This document shows, piece after piece, positions 57,339 through 64,000 of a stretch of 64,000 nucleotides of DNA. The notes under the pieces are model-generated. The model saw nothing but the letters and a program-made list of their open reading frames with translations. It was not told where the DNA came from and ran no database searches. Positions within the stretch are counted from its first letter, which is position 1; each line of letters begins with the position of its first letter. The DNA comes from Staphylococcus taiwanensis. GTDB taxonomy: Bacteria; Bacillota; Bacilli; Staphylococcales; Staphylococcaceae. A program made the position numbers and the translations under genes. The stretch covers positions 558,001 to 622,000 of the forward strand of contig CP058667.1 in the NCBI GenBank assembly GCA_020544305.1, in the 5' to 3' direction.

Positions 57339-58625
57339 TTAAATCGTGTTTAAAGCGTAATCTAAATCATTAATAATATCTTCGACATTTTCTGTACCAA
57401 TAGATAATCGAACCATTTCAGGAAGTACACCTGATTTACGTTGATCTTCTGCCGTCAATTGTTGATGTGTTGTGCTAGCAGGATGGATGACTAATGATTT
57501 AGAATCACCTACATTAGCCAATAAAGAGAATAATTGTAATTCATCTACAAAGTGCGCGATATCGTCAACTGAACCATCGACGCCAAATGTCAGAATCGCA
57601 CCTTGTCCTTTAGGAAGATACTTTTTAGCTAAGCCATGATATTTATTGTTTTCAAGGCCAGGGTAATTAACCCATGTCACTTTAGGATGTTTTTCTAAGA
57701 ATTGAGCAACTTTTAAAGCATTGTCAGAATGACGTTCCATACGTAAATGAAGCGTTTCAAGTCCAATTAAGAATTCATGGACATTATATGGCGATACTGC
57801 AGAACCTAAATCACGTAACAGTTGAACGCGTGCTTTCGTTATGTATGCCGCTTCACCAACATCTCTTGTATAAGAGATACCATGATAACTTGGGTCTGGC
57901 TCTACCAAACCTGGGAACTTGCCATTATCCCAATTGAATTGTCCACTATCTACGATGATTCCTCCGATAGATGTACCATGCCCACCGATAAATTTAGTTG
58001 CAGAATGAATAACAATATCTGCACCATGTTCGAATGGACGACATAAATAAGGGGAAGCAAAGGTATTATCAATCACTAATGGTAAACCATTGTCGTGAGC
58101 GATTTGAGCAACCGCTTCAATATCTAATACATCAATGGCAGGGTTACCAATTGTTTCGGCATAAATGGCTCTTGTCTTATCATTAATTGCTTCTTTAAAA
58201 TGATTTGGATTACTTGGATCGACAAAGTGAACTTTGATGCCGAGCTTTTCAAAAGTAACGTGTAATAAATTATAAGAACCACCATAAAGATTAGAAGAGG
58301 CGACGATTTCAGAACCTGATTCAACTATATTAAGAAGGGCAAGTGTAATTGCGGCTTGACCTGATGATGTTGCTAGCGCACCAACACCACCTTCTAATTG
58401 AGTGATACGTTCTTCGAAGACATTCTGAGTAGGGTTCATAATTCGCGTATAAATATTACCAGGTTTGGCAAGTGAGAATAAATCTTGCGCGTGCTGAGTA
58501 TCATCGAAGACATAACTTGATGTTTGATAAATAGGCACTGCACGAGATTTAGAGAAGTCATCGATAACTTGACCAGCATGAATCGTTTGCGTCTCGAATT
58601 TCCAGTTTTCTCGGTTGTTTGACAT
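57339..58625 (-). CDS. O-acetylhomoserine aminocarboxypropyltransferase (MetY type)
   Basis: A 428-residue PLP enzyme of the Cys/Met metabolism family, making homocysteine from O-acetylhomoserine and sulfide. Segments: [20 protein letters not shown] (about 61-80), [13 protein letters not shown] (about 87-99), the PLP lysine in [17 protein letters not shown] (about 206-222), and [24 protein letters not shown] (about 372-395), which is typical of O-acetylhomoserine sulfhydrylases. No SAM riboswitch or T-box precedes it in the 166-bp upstream gap. Confidence 0.88.
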   Translation of the reverse strand: MSNNRENWKFETQTIHAGQVIDDFSKSRAVPIYQTSSYVFDDTQHAQDLFSLAKPGNIYTRIMNPTQNVFEERITQLEGGVGALATSSGQAAITLALLNIVESGSEIVASSNLYGGSYNLLHVTFEKLGIKVHFVDPSNPNHFKEAINDKTRAIYAETIGNPAIDVLDIEAVAQIAHDNGLPLVIDNTFASPYLCRPFEHGADIVIHSATKFIGGHGTSIGGIIVDSGQFNWDNGKFPGLVEPDPSYHGISYTRDVGEAAYITKARVQLLRDLGSAVSPYNVHEFLIGLETLHLRMERHSDNALKVAQFLEKHPKVTWVNYPGLENNKYHGLAKKYLPKGQGAILTFGVDGSVDDIAHFVDELQLFSLLANVGDSKSLVIHPASTTHQQLTAEDQRKSGVLPEMVRLSIGTENVEDIINDLDYALNTI

Positions 58626-58731
58626 AAATATAACCTCCAGTTGATAGAATATTCTGATAATTATTTAGCAATATTATACATTAATTTAGGATTAAATCAA
58701 ACTGAATTACTAGGAATTACAACAAATAAAA

Positions 58732-58782
58732 AAGTGGGACTGAAATCTCATTCAAATTCATAGATTTCAGTATCCCACATTT
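58732..58782 (-). terminator. Terminator of GltB-like gene
   Basis: Wait-free perfect-arm hairpin: GTGGGAC.TGAAATCT pairs with AGATTTCAGTATCCCAC, flanked by A/T runs. Read on the minus strand it ends the GltB-like gene just before it would enter metY. Confidence 0.75.
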
Positions 58783-58791
58783 GTAATAGCG

Positions 58792-60372
58792 CTAACTAAT
58801 TAATTTTAATTTATAATTGACGATATCCTCGATTGACCCATCTATACGTTTAATAACAATATGATCACTAGTGATGTCGTTTGGACTATTAACACCGACA
58901 GCCGCTGCTATATTAAATAAGCCTTCATGTAAGCTAGTGATATAGTTTGTAACGCGATATTGTTTTTCATCTACAATTAATGCTTTTTCTTTTTTAGGGT
59001 CGGTCGTTGCTACGCCAACTGGGCACGTATTTAAGTGACACTGTTGACTCATAATACAACCCACACTAATCATCATACCACGCGCAATATTAACTAGGTC
59101 TGCACCTAAGCCTAATGCGATGGCAACTTTATCAGGCGTGATTAACTTACCAGAAGCAAAGATTTTCACTTTATCACGCACTTTGTACTGTTCTAAGACG
59201 CCAGAAACGATAGGTAGGGCTGTGAATAATGGCAAGCCAACGCCATCTTGTAATTCTTGGAAAGTAGCCCCTGTACCACCTTCGCCACCATCAACCGTAA
59301 TAAAGTTTGGATAGATATCCAAGCGAATCATAGTTTGTACAAGATCTTCAATTTCTTCAACTTTACTTACTACAATTTTAAAGCCGACTGGTTTTTGACC
59401 TAGCGTGCGAATTTTATCTACGAATTTTAATAAGTCTTCTGAAGAATTGATAAACTCGAAGCGGTTAGGTGAGTTTACTGTTTTATAAGGTTCGATATTA
59501 CGAATCTTCGCAATTTCTTCCGTTACTTTATTGCCTTCCATATGACCGCCACGTGTTTTAGCACCTTGCGCTAATTTAATTTCAAATGCTTTTACTTCTT
59601 TATGATTTGCCGTGTTCATAAATTCATCATCACTGAAGTTACCTTCCTTGTCACGTACCCCAAACAGACCTGGACCGATTTGGAAGATAATATCACCGCC
59701 ACCTTTAAGATGATATTCTGATAAACCACCTTCACCAGTATTCATCCATGTGCCAGCACGTGCTAAACCTTGAGATAATGCCGTAATGGCACGACCGCCT
59801 AACGCACCGTAACTCATACCAGATTGACCTACTAGGCGCTTAATCTTAAATGGATGTTTGAGTTCAGCACCAAGCACAACTGCATTATCATCTGTTAAAT
59901 AGTATGGATCGATTTCTGTTTCATCTCGGTGTTCGTCACGTTTGAATAGACGTTCATTGTCTACCTTATAAACAAATGTAGAAATCATGGCTTGATTATC
60001 AATTTCTAACTCATTACGTTGAAGTGGAAACATTGTATTTCGAAGATAGAAACCTTCTTTATACTCGCGTTGTGTACCAAAGCTAGACATGCGTGAGTTA
60101 TATTTGCCCGCTAAGACGATATTGGTATATTGATTTCTCGAGAATGGTTTCCCCTCTGTGTCATTTGCAAATAAGTATTGTCGTAATTCTGGACCTATCT
60201 TTTCAGAAAAGTAACGTACGCGTCCTAAAACTGGGAAGTTACGTAAGACACTATGTTGTGTTTGACCTCTATCTTTAAATAGGAGTCGCAAAGCTAAACC
60301 AAGTAAGCCCAATATGACAATGAAAATCATAATATTTACAATAAATTGCATAATCGTAAGTATCGTAGTCAT
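58792..60372 (-). CDS. FMN-binding glutamate-synthase-like protein (YerD family)
   Basis: A 526-residue protein. An N-terminal membrane helix (about 5-28, IMQFIVNIMIFIVILGLLGLAL) is followed by a GltB central domain. FMN-binding elements are VGQSGMSYGALGGRA (about 180), GGEGGTGATFQELQD (about 365-380) and the [3Fe-4S] cluster motif CIMSQQCHLNTC (about 445). The glutaminase domain of true glutamate synthase is absent, so the natural reaction is unknown. The membrane anchor and length match YerD of Bacillus. Confidence 0.87.
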   Translation of the reverse strand: MTTILTIMQFIVNIMIFIVILGLLGLALRLLFKDRGQTQHSVLRNFPVLGRVRYFSEKIGPELRQYLFANDTEGKPFSRNQYTNIVLAGKYNSRMSSFGTQREYKEGFYLRNTMFPLQRNELEIDNQAMISTFVYKVDNERLFKRDEHRDETEIDPYYLTDDNAVVLGAELKHPFKIKRLVGQSGMSYGALGGRAITALSQGLARAGTWMNTGEGGLSEYHLKGGGDIIFQIGPGLFGVRDKEGNFSDDEFMNTANHKEVKAFEIKLAQGAKTRGGHMEGNKVTEEIAKIRNIEPYKTVNSPNRFEFINSSEDLLKFVDKIRTLGQKPVGFKIVVSKVEEIEDLVQTMIRLDIYPNFITVDGGEGGTGATFQELQDGVGLPLFTALPIVSGVLEQYKVRDKVKIFASGKLITPDKVAIALGLGADLVNIARGMMISVGCIMSQQCHLNTCPVGVATTDPKKEKALIVDEKQYRVTNYITSLHEGLFNIAAAVGVNSPNDITSDHIVIKRIDGSIEDIVNYKLKLIS

Positions 60373-60557
60373 TGCTATTATTCCCCCTTTATTTCTTTAC
60401 AATATAAATCATACACGAATGTGTGCGTTTTACAATTTAAATTATGTATTATTTGTTGATTTTTTATAAAAGCAATTTTGGTAAAATAAATAAAGTGTTA
60501 TGACAGAGATAATTTAAAATGATAAAGTACAAGATACATACATTGACGAGGTGACAT

Positions 60558-61343
60558 ATGGAGAAAGAGAAACAACCTGTCAAACGGGTCGATGAGCCTA
60601 AAAATCAATGGGGAAGTAATGAAATCGTCAAAAAAGATTTCTTATTGATTCCTATATACATATGCTTTCAGATATTAACACCAATTATAATCGTATTTGG
60701 TGTATTAGGTGTGACGGCAATGATTACGCAGGATCCGCCACCATTATACTTTTACAATTTAACATTGAGTATTAGCTTCGTGATTGCACAATTTGTGACG
60801 ATTGTAGCATTCTTTGCATTGCATAAACTGTATATCGCGGATGTCGCACGCAGACAATTTGCTCAAGTGAAGATCCGTCATTTACCTATGATTATAGCCG
60901 TTAGTACGAGTGCACTCATACTTTTTTATGGTGTGAATTTACTGGCTAAAGTTTTACCAGCGCCTTTAGCTTACAATCAAACACAAGCGCAAATTCGATT
61001 AGATGGTCTCTTCAATCATCCTAGTGCAATTATTTTCACATTTATTACTATGGTCATTTTAAGACCCTTAATTGAAGAGTTGATATATCGACATCTATTT
61101 ATACATGAACTCGGTAAAAAGTTTAATATCGTCTTTATGATCATACTAAGTGTCGTTGTCGAAGTAGGCTTTCACGTATATGATTTAATTTCTATCTTGG
61201 AAATAGTGCCATATGCGCTGTTATCCATAGGCGCCATCATTGTTTATATACGCAGTGGGAAGAACTTAGCAGCATCTTATCTTTATCATAGCTCTGTACA
61301 ATTGGTAATATTTATTATTACAATGATGGAGAGGTTCTTTTAA
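60558..61343 (+). CDS. CPBP-family membrane protein, degenerate motifs
   Basis: A 261-residue protein with a charged N-terminus and about seven membrane segments. CPBP (Abi) motif 1 is intact: EELIYR (about 174-179). Motif 2, normally FxxxH, reads EVGFH, and motif 3, normally HxxxN, reads HSSVQ. Loss of these residues suggests that it is no longer a protease, though it may act as a scaffold or regulator as some staphylococcal CPBP proteins do. It is 56 bases upstream of an intact paralogue, probably a tandem duplication. The RBS is GAGGTGAC. Confidence 0.82.
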   Translation: MEKEKQPVKRVDEPKNQWGSNEIVKKDFLLIPIYICFQILTPIIIVFGVLGVTAMITQDPPPLYFYNLTLSISFVIAQFVTIVAFFALHKLYIADVARRQFAQVKIRHLPMIIAVSTSALILFYGVNLLAKVLPAPLAYNQTQAQIRLDGLFNHPSAIIFTFITMVILRPLIEELIYRHLFIHELGKKFNIVFMIILSVVVEVGFHVYDLISILEIVPYALLSIGAIIVYIRSGKNLAASYLYHSSVQLVIFIITMMERFF

Positions 61344-61399
61344 TATTTGAAAATGTTTCGTGTAGACATTTTCAAAGATAGGAAGAAAAGGAGAAAAAT

Positions 61400-62203
61400 A
61401 TGACTTCGGAATACAAAGATTCGCAAGAAACAGCACAGCAACCGAAATTAAGAAATGAATTTGCATCTAAACGAATGGTCAAAAGGGATTTCTGGTTAAT
61501 ACCAGGCTATATAGGATTTAATATTGTAGTACCTTTAGTCTTGTCGATTATGGCGATGTTCATCTTTGTCGCTTTGACAGGACAAGCAAAGGGTAATTCT
61601 TTTATGAAACATATGATGAGTATTAACCAAATCTTTGCATTGATTGGACAGTGTCTCGTCTTACTATTGTTCTATTTATTACATCGTAAAACAATCATAC
61701 CGATTGCGATTCAACGATTCAAAGATTTAAAAAAACATATTGTATTAATTGTAGTGGTATTAATTGCTATGTATCTTTTACAAATGTTGTATGGCTATTT
61801 AATTGAATTCTTACCAGAGAAATATCAATTTGATGATACGGAGAATAATAAACAAATTGAGCAATTATTTAAAACTACATGGCTTTGGCCAATACTATTC
61901 TTAGATATTGTAGTCATAACTCCAATTGTTGAAGAATTAATCTTCAGACATCTCATTGTTCATGAACTCGGAAAGAAACTAACCTATGGTGCCATGTACG
62001 TCGCTTCGATTATTATCTTTTCAAGCTTACATGTAACAGGTGCAACGTCACCATTTGAAATTGGTCCGTATCTCATAATGGCAACAGGATTTATCATAGC
62101 TTATCATTATAGTGGTCGTAATTTAGCGACAACGATTACCATGCATATGATTAATAACTGTATTTCTTATATTAGTATTATCACGTCATTTATTTGGTCA
62201 TGA
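61400..62203 (+). CDS. CPBP-family intramembrane metalloprotease
   Basis: A 267-residue membrane protein, paralogue of the preceding gene (both have the KRxVKRDFWLIP-type entry and EELI.RHL.vHELGKK). All three CPBP motifs are present: EELIFR (about 181-186), FSSLH (about 211-215) and HMINN (about 251-255). The fold is that of Rce1/Abi proteases. Function is unknown; relatives affect cell-wall or bacteriocin-immunity phenotypes. RBS AAGGAG. Confidence 0.85.
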   Translation: MTSEYKDSQETAQQPKLRNEFASKRMVKRDFWLIPGYIGFNIVVPLVLSIMAMFIFVALTGQAKGNSFMKHMMSINQIFALIGQCLVLLLFYLLHRKTIIPIAIQRFKDLKKHIVLIVVVLIAMYLLQMLYGYLIEFLPEKYQFDDTENNKQIEQLFKTTWLWPILFLDIVVITPIVEELIFRHLIVHELGKKLTYGAMYVASIIIFSSLHVTGATSPFEIGPYLIMATGFIIAYHYSGRNLATTITMHMINNCISYISIITSFIWS

Positions 62204-62215
62204 ATAAATTAGGGT

Positions 62216-62279
62216 AGAAGTAAGCATGTGGCGTTCAAGCAATAACTCAACTTGAATGCGCATGTCTTACTTCTTTTTT
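62216..62279 (+). terminator. Terminator after CPBP pair
   Basis: AGAAGTAAG ... GCGTTCAAG / CTTGAATGCGCATGTCTTACTTCT long stem followed by TTTTTT. Confidence 0.85.
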
Positions 62280-62386
62280 ATTATGACAAACAAGAATATA
62301 ATATAATTAAGAATTAAATGTTAATCATTTTAAATATAAAATAAAAGGAATAAGTGAGTTTAAATTGTAAGGAGGGAAGCAATGAT

Positions 62387-63049
62387 ATGTTGCTAGAAGT
62401 GAAAAATCTAACTTATAGAGCGGATAGACGTACCATTTTAAAGCATATTAATTTCAAGTTAGATGAAGGTGAATCGGTTGCAGTTGTAGGACCATCAGGA
62501 AGCGGTAAAAGTACGTTTTTAAAACAAATCAATAATTTAATTAGTCCTACAGATGGTGAGTTATATTTCAAAGGTAAGTCTTTTAATGATTATAAACCAG
62601 AGGAATTGCGTTCAAAAATCAGTTATTTAATGCAACAAAGTGAATTATTTGGAGAAACGATTGGTGACAATATGTCATTTCCAGCAATAGCACATGGTGA
62701 TAAATTTGATAAGAAAAAAGCAAAAGCACTATTGAAAAAAGTCAATTTAAGTCATTATGATTTAGATTCTAAAATTGAACATTTATCGGGTGGGGAACGT
62801 CAAAGAATCACAATTGCCCGACAGTTAATGTATCGACCAGATATTCTGTTATTAGATGAATCAACGAGTGCATTAGATACCAAAAATAAAGAAACGATTG
62901 AACGCATCATTTTCGATATGGTTAAAGAGGGTGTTGCCATTTTATGGATTACGCATAGTGATGATCAAAGTATGCGACATTTTCAAAAGAGAATAACCAT
63001 CGTGGATGGTGAAATTACAAAAGAGGAGGACCTGAATCAAAATGAGTAA
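62387..63049 (+). CDS. fetA: ABC transporter ATP-binding protein (FetA/YbbL type)
   Basis: A 220-residue ATPase: Walker A GPSGSGKST (about 35-43), Q-loop SYLMQQSELFG, signature LSGGERQR (about 132-139), Walker B ILLLDEST (about 150-157) and H-loop WITHSDD. It overlaps the downstream UPF0014 permease gene by 8 bases. Together they match FetAB of E. coli, described as an iron exporter. The ATG at 62387 is 8 bases after AAGGAGGG; the longer frame from 62354 lacks a site. Confidence 0.85.
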   Translation: MLLEVKNLTYRADRRTILKHINFKLDEGESVAVVGPSGSGKSTFLKQINNLISPTDGELYFKGKSFNDYKPEELRSKISYLMQQSELFGETIGDNMSFPAIAHGDKFDKKKAKALLKKVNLSHYDLDSKIEHLSGGERQRITIARQLMYRPDILLLDESTSALDTKNKETIERIIFDMVKEGVAILWITHSDDQSMRHFQKRITIVDGEITKEEDLNQNE

Positions 63050-63827
63050 TACAGCCCTCTGTTTAACAGCGTTATTATTATTAATCCCAATCTTCATTTC
63101 TTATAAAGAAGGATTACATATTATTAAAGATCTTGTCGTTGCATCTGTTCGCGCCGTTGTGCAATTAATTATTTTAGGCTTCGTACTGCATTATATTTTC
63201 AAGATTAATGAAGCTTGGATTCTGATGTTAGCGGTATTAATTATTATTATAAACGCATCTTGGAATACGATTAATCGAGCGTCACCTGTGATGCATCATG
63301 TCTTCTGGATTTCATTCACAGCAATCTTTATTGGGACGGCTTTACCTTTGGCGGCCACAGTATTAGCGGGTGCGATTGATTTCAAAGCGAACGAAGTCAT
63401 TCCTATTGGAGGTATGTTAGCTAATAATGGATTAATTGCGATTAACTTAGCTTATCAGAATTTAGATCGAGCCTTTGTTAAAGATATTTCAGATATCGAA
63501 TCTAAATTGACCTTAGCCGCTACACCTAAACTTGCGTCTAAAGATGCCATTAGAGAAAGTATACGATTAGCCATCGTACCGACAATTGATTCTGTGAAAA
63601 CATATGGTTTAGTTTCTATACCAGGTATGATGACAGGTCTGATTATCGGTGGCGTACCACCACTACAAGCAATTAAATTCCAATTGCTCGTTGTATTCAT
63701 TCATACAACGGCTACAATTATGTCAGCCTTAATCGCAACGTACTTGAGTTATAACCAATTCTTTAATGTACGTCATCAACTTGTAGCACGTAATAGTGCA
63801 CTTAACACACCTGATGATGAAGAATAG
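63042..63827 (+). CDS. fetB: UPF0014 permease (FetB/YbbM type)
   Basis: A 261-residue membrane protein with about seven helices. The UPF0014 pattern is clear: RAVVQLIILGFVLHYIF (about 36-52), IIIINASWNTINRA, IPIGGMLANNGLIAINLA (about 123-140) and VSIPGMMTGLIIGGVPP (about 190-207) with GxPPxxAIKFQ. It pairs with the upstream ATPase as an exporter, probably for iron or another metal. Confidence 0.85.
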   Translation: MSNTALCLTALLLLIPIFISYKEGLHIIKDLVVASVRAVVQLIILGFVLHYIFKINEAWILMLAVLIIIINASWNTINRASPVMHHVFWISFTAIFIGTALPLAATVLAGAIDFKANEVIPIGGMLANNGLIAINLAYQNLDRAFVKDISDIESKLTLAATPKLASKDAIRESIRLAIVPTIDSVKTYGLVSIPGMMTGLIIGGVPPLQAIKFQLLVVFIHTTATIMSALIATYLSYNQFFNVRHQLVARNSALNTPDDEE

Positions 63828-63838
63828 ACTAAATGAAA

Positions 63839-63879
63839 AAAAGTTCTCATTTGGAAATCCAAGTGAGAACTTATTTTTT
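63839..63879 (+). terminator. Terminator after fetAB
   Basis: AAGTTCTCATTTGG / CCAAGTGAGAACTT (one G-U) followed by ATTTTTT. Confidence 0.85.
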
Positions 63880-63889
63880 AATATGTTAT

Positions 63890-64000
63890 TTAAGATTCAT
63901 CAATCAATATAATGTGGAAGTGAACGCCACTTTTAGAAGGTAATAAAGCAATGGAACCATTATGGAAGTTAACCGCGTCTTGAATAATCGATAAGCCGAT
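63890..64000 (-). CDS. Sensor histidine kinase, C-terminal end (partial)
   Basis: The minus strand is open from the window edge to a TAA at 63890-63892. The 36 visible residues read IGLSIIQDAVNFHNGSIALL and then PSKSGVHFHIILIDES. This fits the G2-box end of a HATPase_c domain (GLGLSII...H.G.I.l.S..G.Gt.F...lP). The body of the gene and any paired response regulator lie beyond the window. Confidence 0.72.
   Translation of the reverse strand: MGLSIIQDAVNFHNGSIALLPSKSGVHFHIILIDES

Noticed and set aside
58626..58791. SAM riboswitch or T-box upstream of the MetY-type gene
   Set aside because: The upstream gap is short and contains only the terminator of the next gene and promoter-like AT-rich sequence; no S-box motifs seen.
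1..64000. Prophage, insertion sequence, integrase or attachment site
   Set aside because: No transposase, integrase or phage structural gene is recognisable, and no tRNA gene or flanking direct repeats were found around the defence island.

Overview
The window is low-GC Firmicute DNA and reads as a chromosomal segment of a Staphylococcus, probably a coagulase-negative species. The protein set (class III fructose-bisphosphatase, RelP-type alarmone synthetase, gntRKP, galU, MerR and SDR neighbours) and the gene order resemble the ldhD-fbp-relP-gnt-galU part of the S. aureus chromosome, as far as I remember it. The species assignment is inference. Ribosome binding sites are strong (AGGAGG type) and were used to trim many starts.

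Region 1 (1-7.3 kb) is the 3' part of a giant LPXTG surface protein. About 40 short beta-strand modules alternate with collagen-like Gly-X-Y segments, and a His/Tyr/Asn-Gly tandem repeat precedes the cell-wall anchor. Region 2 (7.3-20.4 kb) is metabolic and transport housekeeping: a HAD phosphatase, D-lactate dehydrogenase with a perfect Rex operator, a nitroreductase, two aldehyde dehydrogenases, a TM2 protein, a VOC dioxygenase-like protein, a zinc-binding lipoprotein, a MarR regulator with its palindrome, and two ion or solute transporters. Region 3 (20.4-27.8 kb) has a tandemly duplicated intergenic repeat, fbp, a DedA protein and the thiazole operon tenI-thiO-thiS-thiG-thiF behind a TPP riboswitch and terminator.

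Region 4 (27.9-39.9 kb) has an MFS transporter with a consensus cre site, a monooxygenase-like protein, a decayed FUSC-family gene, a second copy of the dispersed repeat, relP, a membrane-bound MerR regulator with a 19-bp promoter spacer, the gluconate operon with GntR operator and cre, a small membrane protein, and galU.

Region 5 (39.9-45.6 kb) is the accessory island. A roughly 550-nt stretch after galU contains at least eight helices. Their wobble pairs fit only a minus-strand transcript, which marks it as a candidate large structured RNA. It lies divergent to a DpnII-type (GATC) restriction-modification operon with two methyltransferases and a nuclease, followed by an AIPR-family phage-resistance gene. 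A palindromic dispersed repeat closes the island. The RNA plus the R-M/AIPR cassette is the best candidate for an undescribed system here.

Region 6 (45.6-64 kb) returns to core genes: small hypothetical proteins, two SDRs, an M20 deacylase, ppx-ppk, an AbgT transporter, an M42 peptidase, a DUF1307 lipoprotein, MetY, a GltB-like oxidoreductase, paired CPBP membrane proteins (the first with degenerate catalytic motifs), a FetAB-type exporter and the end of a sensor histidine kinase. No tRNA, rRNA, CRISPR array, insertion sequence or prophage was recognised.
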